Origin: Gimesia chilikensis
GTDB taxonomy: Bacteria > Planctomycetota > Planctomycetia > Planctomycetales > Planctomycetaceae
Length of the DNA: 64,000 bases
Reading direction: 5' to 3'
Assembly: GCF_008329715.1 (NCBI RefSeq)
Contig: NZ_VTSR01000006.1
Location: 434,001 to 498,000 of the forward strand
This document shows, piece by piece, positions 8,235 through 20,256 of this stretch (positions are counted from its first letter, which is position 1; every line of letters begins with the position of its first letter). Under the pieces are notes generated by a model. That model was not told the origin of the DNA, ran no database searches, and saw nothing but the letters and a program-made list of their open reading frames with translations. The position numbers and the translations under genes are program-made.

Positions 8235-8492
8235 GAAGCGTCGATTCATTTAAGAATATCTCGTGAATTTTCGAAGATATTCAGGGGTTCATCCCCGCAC
8301 TTCTCAATCAGTAATCACGAACTTCAGGCTTACTATTCACCTTCAAAGCCTGATTTCATCCAAGCTCCAGACATTTTAATCAAAGACGACAATGGGTTTT
8401 CCGCTCTTTGTCTTGCTTCTTTACAAATTCTTTGTCTAAGGAATCGTAGATGTCCTAATCATTTCTTTTTTTCAGGAGTAGGAGTTCAAGTA
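8235..8492. other. Leader region of cassette 3
   Basis: No gene is seen between the candidate promoter and the start codon. An 8-bp perfect inverted repeat GAATATCT-N13-AGATATTC lies at 8254-8282, near the predicted 5' end of the transcript. The end carries TTTCAGGAG. The preceding stretch 8064-8205 also holds no gene. Confidence 0.35.
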
Positions 8493-9431
<939 letters not shown>

Positions 9432-9459
9432 GACTCTCTGTGTTGATTCAGTTCACAAC

Positions 9460-9493
9460 AACCTCGTCACCTGAGTCAGGTGACGAGGTTTTA
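9460..9493 (+). terminator. Intercistronic hairpin, cassette 3
   Basis: A perfect 14-bp stem AACCTCGTCACCTG / CAGGTGACGAGGTT with a 3-base loop, running into TTTATT. It starts 29 bases after the DUF1559 stop. Confidence 0.8.
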
Positions 9494-9587
9494 TTGAATC
9501 AACCGGCTCAACGGGACTGGTTCCGTGCCTCCTCCATTCAACATGGCCCCTTATTGAAAGTTAATTTTGAAAGGAAGAATTGATACC

Positions 9588-9755
9588 ATGACACGCGCGC
9601 TCTATGCCCTGTTATTCATGCTCAGTTTCACTCCGTTCCACTTTGGTTGTGGCAGCGATGAACCGATGACTCCAGCAACTGATGCAGATCCGGTGGAAGA
9701 ACTGGACCCTGCTTCCGAAGCAGAAGCCGTTAATGAAGCTCGCAAGGATACCTAA
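9588..9755 (+). CDS. Micro-lipoprotein, cassette 3
   Basis: A 55-residue protein starting at MTRALYALL. An in-frame ATG 21 bases upstream is less likely because AAGGAAG lies between the two at a workable distance from 9588. The signal ends FHFGC; the mature part CGSDEPMTPATDADPVEELDP is nearly the same as in cassette 1 (APMTPESEADPVEELDP). It lies 156 bases after its DUF1559 partner, exactly the gap found in cassette 4. Function unknown. Confidence 0.8.
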   Translation: MTRALYALLFMLSFTPFHFGCGSDEPMTPATDADPVEELDPASEAEAVNEARKDT

Positions 9756-9818
9756 AACACGCCCATCGAATTCTGCGACCGGTCTATACGAAGATCTGCG
9801 TTCCATAGAGTTTCTGTG

Positions 9819-9840
9819 TAGCGCAGTTTTTTGTGCGCTA
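9819..9840 (+). terminator. Possible terminator after cassette 3
   Basis: An inverted repeat TAGCGCA / TGCGCTA with the loop GTTTTTTG, about 60 bases after the lipoprotein stop. The T-run is in the loop rather than after the stem, so it is a weaker terminator candidate than those of cassettes 1 and 2. Confidence 0.35.
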
Positions 9841-10346
9841 TGCAATCTCAAGCATTGAGTAATGCCAACCCCTGACCAGTGCGGACTTTAGCTACTGATT
9901 CCACTACGAATTCGAGCAGCAGCCAGCAACCAGAAACCCACAGCTTCAAATCAGCTTTTCATAAGAGTCCTCGAACCTGTGATGCGGATTGAGTGATTCC
10001 CCTGCTCAGGGTTATCTTAAATTTAGTAACTGGCATCTTCACTTTTCATTTTTTAAAAAAACTGTCTGGTAATAGTGAACTGATCCGTTATAGTGGATAA
10101 ATGGGCTTATAGGATTTCATTGGACTCTCTAAGAAAAAATCCTGCGGTCTTCCCCATCTTTTACTGTATTCACAAGCAGCGTCGCTTCACTTAAAGTTGA
10201 AGCGTTTCATTGACCATTTTTCAGATAACTCAAGAACCTCACAGCAGAGCGCTTCGCGGATTGCTGTGTTCTTTCACATCCTCATGTTGCAGGAAGTACG
10301 CCGATGTCATAATCATCATTCATTTCGTTTTCAGGAGATTCAAGTC
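9841..10346. other. Intergenic leader of cassette 4
   Basis: About 500 bases with no supported gene. An in-frame start at 10197 would add 50 residues before the prepilin leader, with no pilin-like character. The region contains the candidate promoter near 10066-10094 and ends with TTTTCAGGAGATT before the ATG. Confidence 0.4.
10066..10094 (+). promoter_or_regulatory. Candidate promoter of cassette 4
   Basis: CTGGTA, a 17-base spacer, then TATAGT, aligned with the cassette 3 promoter (TTGGAT-N17-TATAGT). The shared TTATAGTG -10 context supports it; the -35 match is poor. The leader to the ATG at 10347 would be about 245 bases. Confidence 0.35.
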
Positions 10347-11303
<957 letters not shown>

Positions 11304-11327
11304 GCCATTCTGTTAGTTGAGCCTCAC

Positions 11328-11364
11328 AACTCTCGTCACTTTCCATCAGTGGCGAGAGTTTTTC
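11328..11364 (+). terminator. Intercistronic hairpin, cassette 4
   Basis: Stem AACTCTCGTCACT / AGTGGCGAGAGTT (13 pairs, one a T-G wobble), a 7-base loop, then TTTCC. It starts 25 bases after the DUF1559 stop. Confidence 0.75.
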
Positions 11365-11459
11365 CGGCTGTCTGTTCCGTGTCTGTCGATTCGTATGCAA
11401 GTCTACACGGACCTGAAACATTGATAACTTACCTCTCAGTAGAAGAAAAGAAGCGTTCC

Positions 11460-11621
11460 ATGCACCGATTTTTATTATCATTCCTGTTGCTGCTTTGTCT
11501 GGCTCCCTTCCAGGTTGGCTGTGGGGGAGAAGAAGAACCATTACATCAGGAAGAAGAAGTTGACGATCAGATTGATCCGGAACAGGAAGCTGAAGACATG
11601 CGCAAACTCAAACAAAATTAG
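11460..11621 (+). CDS. Micro-lipoprotein, cassette 4
   Basis: A 53-residue protein starting at MHRFLLSFL. The signal ends in FQVGC and the mature part CGGEEEPLHQEEEVDDQIDPEQEAED is the most acidic of the four. The DP..EAE core of the other copies is retained. A longer in-frame start at 11349 is rejected since the extra 37 residues do not resemble the paralogues. It lies 156 bases after the DUF1559 stop. No hairpin follows; deoC converges 33 bases later. Function unknown. Confidence 0.78.
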   Translation: MHRFLLSFLLLLCLAPFQVGCGGEEEPLHQEEEVDDQIDPEQEAEDMRKLKQN

Positions 11622-11654
11622 AGTCGCTTTCCAAACGATCTCGATTCAGTTTCT

Positions 11655-12353
11655 TCAAAACGTGATCGCAGGGAGTTTCAACCGCTCGCGGCAGGTATCC
11701 AGAATGTCGCGGGTGGCGCTGGCTCCGACGCGACTGACTCCCAGGTCGCGAACTTCGAGCAGTTTATCCAGCGTGCGGATTCCGCCGGCGGCCTTCACTT
11801 GGACCTGACGCGGCGTATGCTCCCGCATCAGTTTTAAATCTTCTATCGTCGCGCCGCCGGTACCATATCCGGTTGAAGTCTTGACCCAGTCCACATTGGC
11901 AGCGCTGCAGATTCGGCACAGTTCGATTTTGTGTTTGTCCGCAAGGTAGCAGTTTTCAAAGATCACTTTGATTTTCTGACCTGACTGGTGCGCGGTGCGA
12001 GTCAACAGAGCGATCTCCGTCTCCACATACTTCCAGTCTTCGCTAAGCACACGCGACAAATTCACAACCACGTCCAGCTCAGTGCATCCGTCTTCCAAAG
12101 CCTGTTCTGCTTCACGCAGCTTGACCAGCATCGTATGACATCCATGTGGAAATCCAACCGTCGTACTTGGTTCTACAGCCGAATGCTCCAGAATTTCAGC
12201 ACAGCGTTTGAGATAACAGGGCATGATACATACGCTGGCGACATCATAGGCCAGTGCCAGTTGACAACCGGCCTCCAGCTCGGGAATGGTTAGAATCGGA
12301 CTCAACAGTGAGTGGTCGATCATTTTGGCAATCTTCTGGTACTGTTCGTCCAT
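11655..12353 (-). CDS. deoC: Deoxyribose-phosphate aldolase
   Basis: A 232-residue class I aldolase that splits 2-deoxyribose 5-phosphate into acetaldehyde and glyceraldehyde 3-phosphate in deoxynucleoside breakdown. The TIM-barrel motifs are present: ELDVVVNLS with the catalytic aspartate, VKTSTGYGTGGAT with the Schiff-base lysine, and VKAAGGIRT with the second lysine. The start at MDEQYQKIAKMIDHSLLSP is chosen over an upstream one because GGAAGG sits just before it and it fits family length. It begins 5 bases after the stop of the upstream isomerase-like gene, so the two are translationally close and likely one operon. Confidence 0.93.
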   Translation of the reverse strand: MDEQYQKIAKMIDHSLLSPILTIPELEAGCQLALAYDVASVCIMPCYLKRCAEILEHSAVEPSTTVGFPHGCHTMLVKLREAEQALEDGCTELDVVVNLSRVLSEDWKYVETEIALLTRTAHQSGQKIKVIFENCYLADKHKIELCRICSAANVDWVKTSTGYGTGGATIEDLKLMREHTPRQVQVKAAGGIRTLDKLLEVRDLGVSRVGASATRDILDTCRERLKLPAITF

Positions 12354-12358
12354 GAGAA

Positions 12359-13282
12359 TCACCTTCCAACGGGAATGAAGTTTCGCAAATAGGTATGGCA
12401 CTGACGCAAAGCAGCCAGACAGGACGCGGTTGAGTCCTCATAGGCTCGATCTTCGACTTCCACACACACCGGCCCCTGGTAACCGATCTCATTGAGCTGG
12501 GAAAAGAAGCTGCCCCACTCGACCTGTCCCAGCCCCGGCAATTTGGGTGTATGATATTCCAGAGGGTGTGCCAGAATCCCCACCTGGTCCAGACGGTGCT
12601 GTTCCACGCGCACATCTTTGGCATGCACATGAAAGATACGATCGGCGAAATCTCGAATGGGTGCGAGATAATCCATGTGCATCCAGACCAGATGTGAGGG
12701 ATCGTAATTTAACCCAAAGTATTCACTGGGAATATCTGCATACATCCGCTTCCAGATCGCCGGTGTGCAGGCCAGGTTCTTACCGCCGGGCCATTCGTCT
12801 TTGGTAAACGACATCGGACAGTTTTCGATTCCCACCCGCACCTGCTGCTGTTCGGCAAATTGAATGATGTCGGGCCAGGTTTCCAGAAAGCGGGGCCAGT
12901 TATCGTCAACCGACTTTGTCCAGTCCCTTCCGATGAAAGTATTCATGCGGTTGATTCCCAGCATGCGGGAAGCGGAGATCACTTTCTGAATGTGCTCTGT
13001 ATACTTACCGGCCTCTTCCGGGTCCGGAGTGAGAGGATTGGGATAGTAACCCAAAGCACTGATCGAGATACCATATTCATCAGCGAGTTGACTGACAGCA
13101 GTCACATCTGATTCGGTAAACGCTTCGGCAGAGATATGCGTGATACCGGCATAACGCCGTGCATCTTTCCCCTCTGGCCAGCACATGACTTCCACACAGT
13201 CATAGCCAATCTCAGACGCGGCCTGAAAGACCTGCTTCAAATCGTAATCCGGCAGAATCGCAGTCACAAACCCCAGTTGCAT
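12359..13282 (-). CDS. Sugar phosphate isomerase/epimerase (TIM barrel)
   Basis: A 307-residue xylose-isomerase-like TIM-barrel protein without a signal peptide. Metal and active-site features include VEVMCWPEG near the N terminus, the GIENCPM strand, [10 protein letters not shown] and FHVHAKD, followed by VEVEDR. The start [15 protein letters not shown] is preferred because AAGGAG precedes it; a longer in-frame start at 13354 adds a non-homologous tail. It is the first gene of a pair with deoC, suggesting a role in sugar breakdown, but the substrate is unknown. Confidence 0.88.
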   Translation of the reverse strand: MQLGFVTAILPDYDLKQVFQAASEIGYDCVEVMCWPEGKDARRYAGITHISAEAFTESDVTAVSQLADEYGISISALGYYPNPLTPDPEEAGKYTEHIQKVISASRMLGINRMNTFIGRDWTKSVDDNWPRFLETWPDIIQFAEQQQVRVGIENCPMSFTKDEWPGGKNLACTPAIWKRMYADIPSEYFGLNYDPSHLVWMHMDYLAPIRDFADRIFHVHAKDVRVEQHRLDQVGILAHPLEYHTPKLPGLGQVEWGSFFSQLNEIGYQGPVCVEVEDRAYEDSTASCLAALRQCHTYLRNFIPVGR

Positions 13283-13482
13283 CTCTCTGATCTCCTTCTC
13301 AACTCGCACTTCCGTTGATACTACGGCACGAAACAGAACCGACTCGTCAATCATAAACGAGTCGTTCCAGCCGGTCTACAACAGCGGGCAGAATCTCTGG
13401 TCAGGAGGAGTGAATCAATCTTCGTGTGGGAGAGATCAGATGGAGTTTCAGTGCTGGGGAAAGAGTTTCAGGGGGGGGGAGG

Positions 13483-13905
13483 TTACCAGATTTCCTTGAG
13501 ATCGAATTCGTAAGCTTCAATCCGTCGACCTGGTTCGAATTCTTCGGGGGATTCAGAGAGGACGCGCACCCAGACCTGATGCCCTTCGTAGACTCCCTCA
13601 ACGGAGACGTGGGCTCCCAGTTGATCGTCATAACTGACGGGGAGTGCCTGCCAGTAGAGCGCAGTGATCTCGTTGAATATTTCATGTAGCTTGAGAATAT
13701 CCAGGCAAAACTTGGAAGGCGCAAGCATGCCATCCCACTCTCCGCCAACAATTTCTGTATTGGAAGCAAAGAGTGTGACTTCCCATTCATCACGGCTGTG
13801 GTGGTGAAAGAAATGGCAACCAATGGGTGCCAGCACATCGACGTCATACATCAATGAGGCAACCTGATCAGCCATCGTTTTCAGCCAGTCGGGAGGGGCA
13901 GGCAT
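13483..13905 (-). CDS. Hypothetical protein, 140 aa
   Basis: I do not recognise the family. The protein is soluble, acidic and without signal or membrane segment. It begins MPAPPDWLKTMADQ and has an aromatic/histidine stretch GCHFFHHHSRDEWEVTLFAS, then GVYEGHQVWVRVLSESPEEFEPGRRIE near the C terminus. The ATG at 13905 is taken rather than a TTG one codon earlier. It is chosen over the overlapping frame 13401-13847 because its composition looks like a folded protein and the other is Ser/Arg-rich. The gene stands alone; G-rich DNA lies just beyond its 3' end. Confidence 0.65.
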   Translation of the reverse strand: MPAPPDWLKTMADQVASLMYDVDVLAPIGCHFFHHHSRDEWEVTLFASNTEIVGGEWDGMLAPSKFCLDILKLHEIFNEITALYWQALPVSYDDQLGAHVSVEGVYEGHQVWVRVLSESPEEFEPGRRIEAYEFDLKEIW

Positions 13906-14381
13906 CAAATGATTTCAATCTAATTAAGTTTTGAACCGGTACTTATTTCAACTTGTAACGACTTCCTCGCAGTGCATCAGTTCAACAAACGAATCACCTT
14001 AACACACTGCGAAAGCCATGCTTTTTCACGGTGTGCCATTCTGCTGACTGCTTCAGATAGTTGTGCCTTGCACCAGGCAACCAGTTCATGTGGCCCGAAG
14101 AACAGTTTTGCAAGACAGCGATTCCGGCATAATTATCCGAAACCAGCAGGGATCCTGAAGCTGTTCAATGATCCCTGGATCATCTTTTCCAGTCGCACGA
14201 ACCCGCAAAAGAAATGCCAAACGTCTGTTAGATCAAATTTTGCCGATCTCTGGCAACCCGAATCCAGTTAAACGCCTGCATGCAATACTTTGCCTGTATA
14301 GGCAATCCATTGTGAATGTGAGATAATCTGATCACAGGCCGGAGTCGAAACGGGAACGATCGAGAGATGTGTCAACAAAGA
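13906..14381. other. Intergenic region
   Basis: About 475 bases between the small unknown gene and the tad operon terminator. No coding frame with credible protein character, tRNA-like fold or repeat was noticed. Confidence 0.4.
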
Positions 14382-14419
14382 TAAACACCTTTGATTAACA
14401 AACTGTTCAAAGGTGTTTA
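14382..14419 (-). terminator. Terminator of tad operon
   Basis: A perfect 13-bp stem TAAACACCTTTGA / TCAAAGGTGTTTA with a 12-base loop, 37 bases beyond the tadC stop. Read on the minus strand it is followed by TCTTTGTT, a fair T-rich tail. Confidence 0.65.
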
Positions 14420-14456
14420 CATTTGGTAAATAAAATGAGAGCTGCGTCTGTGCGAA

Positions 14457-15383
14457 TCAGCTCGAGAGTAGCCCGTTAATCATCATGATAGCCGCCGGCC
14501 CGACCAGCACCACGAAAATCCCGGGAAAAATGAACAGCACCAGCGGGAAGATCATTTTCACAGCCGTCATCGCCGCCTGTTCTTCCGCCAGCTGACTGCG
14601 TTTGACACGCATACTGTCGGACTGGACGCGTAATGCCTGGGCGATTGAAGACCCGAACTTGTCAGCCTGAATCAGAATTGCCGAGAGCGCCCGCATATCA
14701 TCGACGCCACTGCGAATTCCCAGGTCGTGTAATACTTCACGCCGAGGACGTCCCATCTGTAACTGCAAGTTACACAAAGCAAACTCGTTACAGACATCGG
14801 GGGCTGTTTCCTCGAGCTCTTCGGAGACACGTCGCATCGCAGCATCGAGACCAAGGCCCGCTTCTACGCAGACAACAAGCAGGTCCAGCGCATCAGGCAG
14901 AGAGAGAAAGATGCGTTCGATCCGCGCCTTACACATGAAACGCAGTACGATTTCAGGTAGATAGAATCCAATCCCCCCGGCAATCACCAGCGAAGTCCAG
15001 CCGTTTTGAGTCAGACCGAAATTATAAAAACCGTAGCCAGATCCAATCAGGACCCCGAATAATCCAAGGGCAACTTTGAGTGAGAGAAAGATGGACGGTG
15101 CGTTCTCGGAGTTATACCCGGCGTTCGCCAGCCGTACCTTGAGCTGATTCTCTTCCAGTTCAGACTTGGGAGTCAGTGCTTTCGACAGGGTCGGGGCTGC
15201 TTTCTCCAACAGCGAGCTGGCCGAGGCACCCTCATCTCCGCCATTGCGCAGATGAGGATTGCGTAATTCATCCAGTCGTTCATTGGCCCGCGATTTATCG
15301 GAACTCAGCTTATTGACCACGGCGATCACGCCCACGATCACCATCCCGAAGATAGCCCATGGTAACAATTGAACAAAATCCAT
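14457..15383 (-). CDS. tadC: Type II secretion system F family protein (TadC-like)
   Basis: A 308-residue inner-membrane protein. An N-terminal membrane helix is followed by a soluble part, a membrane pair around residues 105-145, the GspF/T2SSF domain (LPDALDLLVVCVEAGLGLDAA through AEEQAAMTAVKMIFPLVLFIFP) and a final membrane helix. Together with the upstream TadB-like protein it would form the platform of a Tad (Flp) pilus machine. A GGGGAAG ribosome site precedes the ATG. It is the last of three genes, 89 bases after tadB. The TadC label follows gene order and size. Confidence 0.87.
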   Translation of the reverse strand: MDFVQLLPWAIFGMVIVGVIAVVNKLSSDKSRANERLDELRNPHLRNGGDEGASASSLLEKAAPTLSKALTPKSELEENQLKVRLANAGYNSENAPSIFLSLKVALGLFGVLIGSGYGFYNFGLTQNGWTSLVIAGGIGFYLPEIVLRFMCKARIERIFLSLPDALDLLVVCVEAGLGLDAAMRRVSEELEETAPDVCNEFALCNLQLQMGRPRREVLHDLGIRSGVDDMRALSAILIQADKFGSSIAQALRVQSDSMRVKRSQLAEEQAAMTAVKMIFPLVLFIFPGIFVVLVGPAAIMMINGLLSS

Positions 15384-15472
15384 AATTTCTTCCCCAAACT
15401 CAACCGTATTCTGGAAATGTATTCTGCTGTCTGATTCGTTCCTGCCCGAGATACCTCCGGCAGGCTGTTCAT

Positions 15473-16444
15473 TCAGATCTTGATGTTAATAATCTTCTTG
15501 ATCCAGACCGCTCCCAGGACCTGCAGCACGATGCCCCCCGCAATCATTTTGCGTCCGAGTTCATCGGTAAACAGCAGCATCACATAGTCCGGATTGAGAT
15601 AGTAGACTGCAAAGAACAATGCGATCGGCAATGCCATCAGCACGACACCGCTGATGCGGCCTTCCCCGGTCAATGCCTGAACCTGTCCCATGATCTTAAA
15701 ACGCTGACGAATGATGTAACCAATTTTGTCGAGGATCTCTGCCAGGTCACCCCCGGCCTGTCTTTGAATGACCACCGCTGTTACGAAGAACTTCAAGTCC
15801 AGGTTCGGCATCCGTTTCAACATGCTTTTCAGGGCAACATCGATCGGCACACCGAGGTTCTGTTCCTCGTAGGCCATTGCGAATTCGGTGGCAATCGGGG
15901 CTGGCATTTCCTGAACCACGACGCTCAGTCCTGATGCGAGACTGTGCCCGGAACGCAAAGCACGTCCCACCAGTTCCAGTGCATCGGGCAGTTGTTGTGC
16001 GAATTTCTTGAAGCGGCGGTTCCGTCGAAACAACAGCCACATGAAAGGCATGGCTCCTGCCGCCAACCCCGCAACCGGGCAGAGCGGGACCGGTGCGTTC
16101 GTGAACCAGGCGGCTGCAAAACCCAGCGAGGCAGCTACCGCGGTCATCAGCAGAAATGTATCTGCTTTGAACGGAGCTTCGGCCTGTTCGATAAGCAGCT
16201 TGAGATTTCCGAACTTTTCGAACCATTCCGAGATACGGTCCGAAAGGCTGGTCATCCCGCCTTTCACCATTTCGTCTTTGAGTAAGGAAGCTGTTTCCTC
16301 GGTGTGTCTTTTCTGTCCGGTGATTACGGCCAGTCGATCTTCCGCCTTACTGGACGAAAAATCCTTGAAGACGAACATGATCGCCCCGACAAACGCCACC
16401 ATTCCCAGAAAAGCAGCAATAGAGATGATGAGTGTCTGATCCAT
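15473..16444 (-). CDS. tadB: Type II secretion system F family protein (TadB-like)
   Basis: A 323-residue membrane protein with an N-terminal membrane helix, a cytosolic region (DRLAVITGQKRHTEETASLLKDE) and a T2SSF domain carrying LPDALELVGRALRSGHSLASGL and RQAGGDLAEILDKIG, typical of TadB. The C terminus has two membrane segments. It lies between the ATPase and the TadC-like gene, 60 bases after tadA, in a tight leftward operon. No pilin or secretin gene is adjacent, so the rest of the machine must be encoded elsewhere. Confidence 0.88.
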   Translation of the reverse strand: MDQTLIISIAAFLGMVAFVGAIMFVFKDFSSSKAEDRLAVITGQKRHTEETASLLKDEMVKGGMTSLSDRISEWFEKFGNLKLLIEQAEAPFKADTFLLMTAVAASLGFAAAWFTNAPVPLCPVAGLAAGAMPFMWLLFRRNRRFKKFAQQLPDALELVGRALRSGHSLASGLSVVVQEMPAPIATEFAMAYEEQNLGVPIDVALKSMLKRMPNLDLKFFVTAVVIQRQAGGDLAEILDKIGYIIRQRFKIMGQVQALTGEGRISGVVLMALPIALFFAVYYLNPDYVMLLFTDELGRKMIAGGIVLQVLGAVWIKKIINIKI

Positions 16445-16504
16445 CTCGCTTTACCTTTACCATTTTTCATCTCGATCGCTCGAGATCTGATTATCTACTG
16501 TTAT

Positions 16505-17809
<1,305 letters not shown>

Positions 17810-18256
17810 TTGCTCAAAACTCCTTCAATTTGTGTCTTTAATTTCAAAACCAGATGTGACTCTCAGAACGTCCCGACATGCAACTCGATTTGCGTGCGGG
17901 AATTCTCATGAGGTTTTTCCAGTAAAATCTAGTTCATAAAAAAGGCAGATGTCGCCAGAAGCATAAAATGATGCAAAAAAACAGCGCTGCACTATCAGAG
18001 AACCGCGGCAGGTTCTGACGGTTAAAGGGATTCCAGGGATGTGTCGGGTCGGTTCCATTGTGACAGTTGAGCCAGTCACAATTCGTGGCGAGTTCTGTTT
18101 TGTCGAATTGCCCCTCTTTTCAGGAGAGTAAGGTGGCATTTACGCACCCTCCGGGCAAAAAATCATCATGCGCCCCTACTCTGTGATTCAGCCCGCCGAT
18201 CACAGTTGTGATAAAATCAGAGCCTGCAACCGTTACTTTCCAAAAAAGCCAGAACA
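17810..18256. other. Divergent intergenic region, tad operon / GtrA fusion
   Basis: About 450 bases with no credible gene. It should hold the promoters of both flanking genes. ATCACAGTTGTGAT, a 6-2-6 inverted repeat at about 18199-18212, sits 45 bases before the plus-strand gene and could be an operator. The hexamers are too poor to place promoters. Confidence 0.35.
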
Positions 18257-19342
18257 TTGCTGCAACTATCGATGATCGTCCCCACTTTTGGTGAGACAGA
18301 CAATTTGGTCAGCAAACTGTCCCGGTTTGCAGATGAGATCGCAGACAGCGGACTGTCTGCCGAGCTGATACTGGTGACTGACGATACCTCCCGGGAGCTC
18401 AAGCAGGCATGTGACGCTCTGAACCCGAGCCTGTCCGCCCAGCTGATTTACCCGGAACAGTCTCAATCACAGTCAACCGCCATTCTGGACGGCCTGCAGG
18501 CGGCTTCCGGCGAATTCCTGCTGGTACTCGCTGACGAAACCTGTCTTTCCCGAGAACTGATTCAGGCACTGAGCACTCCGCTACTGGAGCAACAGGCTGA
18601 CTTCGTGATGGGGTCCCCAGAGAATAAATCCGGTTCGCCACTCGCCAACTGGCTGGTTCGACCACTGACGAAGGAAAAAGATCCATGGGCGGACTGTTTT
18701 GCCCTCTCCCGGGACAAGCTTGAACTATGTGAGGAGCACCTCACCCCTTCAAGTCCGCACCCTGCCCTGGAATTACTCGTCAAAGGGGAATTCGAGGAGG
18801 TCGTCACGGTCCCGCTTGACGATCCCTCTGCTCGCAAACCAGCATCGACTGTGAGAGAATGGTTTCGCCTGGGTGCCCAGCTGAAAACGCTGTATGAGTT
18901 CAAATTCAAGAACTACGCTTACTTCCTGCAGTTCGCGATCGTCGGCTCTTCCGGAGTCATCGTGAACCTGCTGGCGCTTTCGCTGCTGCTGGATCTGATG
19001 ATTCGCCCCCTCGCAGTGGCAACTGCGATCTGGATTGCCATGACCAGCAATTTTCTGCTGAACCGACACATCACATTTTCGTACGCGCGACATGCCCCAC
19101 TGCTGAAACAGTACCTGGCCTACTGTGGAAGTTGCCTGACGGGGAACTTCTTCAACTGGCTAACCACGATGGTGCTGTGTGGTACGTTTGCTTTCTTTGC
19201 TGCTCAACCACTGGTGGCAGCTCTCATCGGAATCGTGGTGGGCATGGGCTTTAATTTTCTGCTCTGCCGTCTACTCGTATTCGGAAAACAGAAATCCACG
19301 AGCTCAGCCCCCGTCAACGAGCCTGTCGAAAACCACTCCTAA
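18257..19342 (+). CDS. Glycosyltransferase-2-like / GtrA fusion protein
   Basis: A 361-residue protein. Residues 1-210 begin like a GT-A glycosyltransferase of the dolichol-phosphate-sugar type (LSMIVPTFGETDNL, ILVTDDTS), but the expected second motif (DADLxHPPE type) is replaced by LADETCLSREL and the later region is weakly conserved. Residues about 220-350 form a GtrA domain with four membrane helices (AIVGSSGVIVNLLALSLLL, NFLLNRHITF). Such fusions move lipid-linked sugars or decorate envelope glycans. The start is TTG here; an ATG five codons later would cut the first strand. No clear ribosome site is seen for either. The stop overlaps the converging DUF3467 gene by 4 bases. Confidence 0.8.
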   Translation: MLQLSMIVPTFGETDNLVSKLSRFADEIADSGLSAELILVTDDTSRELKQACDALNPSLSAQLIYPEQSQSQSTAILDGLQAASGEFLLVLADETCLSRELIQALSTPLLEQQADFVMGSPENKSGSPLANWLVRPLTKEKDPWADCFALSRDKLELCEEHLTPSSPHPALELLVKGEFEEVVTVPLDDPSARKPASTVREWFRLGAQLKTLYEFKFKNYAYFLQFAIVGSSGVIVNLLALSLLLDLMIRPLAVATAIWIAMTSNFLLNRHITFSYARHAPLLKQYLAYCGSCLTGNFFNWLTTMVLCGTFAFFAAQPLVAALIGIVVGMGFNFLLCRLLVFGKQKSTSSAPVNEPVENHS

Positions 19343-20178
19343 AGTTCACCGGGCTGATCGCCGGGCGCAGGTGGTTGCCGTTTCTGCTGTTGGGCCATTT
19401 TTCGTTGAAACTGCTCGAACGAATGCGTCAGGGAATCAAGCAGGCGGGGAATATTGGGAGCAGCCAGATGCACGCGTGCAGAAACACAGGAGCGGGGAAA
19501 GAACGTCGTGATAAAATCAAATGAAAACTCAGTCGCAGAATGGCCGATCCGGACCGCATTCGCATAGACGCCGCTCAGCATTTCATCCGGCAGCTTCAAT
19601 TCATCGTAGAGTTCTTCCGCGGAAGGTGGTTTCTGTGCCGCTTCGGTAGTTTTATCGGATACGTGTGGCTGCGGTGCAGCCTGTGGTGGATTCGCATCCG
19701 GTGTAACGGTCTCGCCGACAGCTCCTGAGCCACCAGCAGAGGTGCCTGAAGGAACATCTGAAACCGGGGGTGTCGGTGCATCAGGCTCGGGAGATTCCAG
19801 ACCGGCTCCTACGTTAATGGCATCGGAGGAACTGGTAACCTGCGGCGGCAGTGGAGCCGGCATCGTGGGGAATCCAAACCGGTTCTCGTAGTTCGTAAGA
19901 TTGTCGCGCAGAGCCCGGATCATCTGAGGTACGACTCCAATCGGCAGCACGACGCGGGCGACGACCTGCTGGGGAGTTGAGATGCGCAACAGGAAGTCCA
20001 GAATAAATTCGTGTCCCCCCTGCAGAACGACAGCCCCCGTACTGAAGACGCCTCGGGAAACCCCTTCCGGGACCCGGGCACTCACCTGGGAATGACGGAT
20101 TTCCTGTGTATGACGTTCCGGATTGAACTCTCCAGACGATTCATCGTTGTTCCCTGCTGGTGTTGATTCATCACTCAT
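19339..20178 (-). CDS. Double DUF3467 domain protein
   Basis: A 279-residue soluble protein. Residues about 30-105 match DUF3467 (VFSTGAVVLQGGHEFILDFLL, then ARVVLPIGVVPQMIRALRDNL). After a Pro/Ala/Ser-rich linker (about 110-185) a second copy follows at about 200-270 (VYANAVRIGHSATEFSFDFI, SARVHLAAPNIPRLLDSL). Known DUF3467 proteins are usually single-domain, about 100 residues, and of unknown function. It is upstream of nothing on its own strand and converges with the GtrA fusion gene. Confidence 0.8.
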   Translation of the reverse strand: MSDESTPAGNNDESSGEFNPERHTQEIRHSQVSARVPEGVSRGVFSTGAVVLQGGHEFILDFLLRISTPQQVVARVVLPIGVVPQMIRALRDNLTNYENRFGFPTMPAPLPPQVTSSSDAINVGAGLESPEPDAPTPPVSDVPSGTSAGGSGAVGETVTPDANPPQAAPQPHVSDKTTEAAQKPPSAEELYDELKLPDEMLSGVYANAVRIGHSATEFSFDFITTFFPRSCVSARVHLAAPNIPRLLDSLTHSFEQFQRKMAQQQKRQPPAPGDQPGEL

Positions 20179-20256
20179 GGTTTCGATTTCGTTCTTTCAG
20201 AATTCTCAAGTTGTCTGTCAGTGTCCGGATTGAATTCCGTTCGCGACTGCTGAGTC

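Noticed and set aside
10197-10346. Longer N terminus for DUF1559 copy 4
   Set aside because: The extra 50 residues would precede the prepilin leader and are absent from the three paralogues; CAGGAG marks the later ATG.
13401-13847. Open frame overlapping the 140-residue unknown gene
   Set aside because: Ser/Arg/Pro-rich with no fold-like pattern; the frame 13483-13905 has more natural composition.
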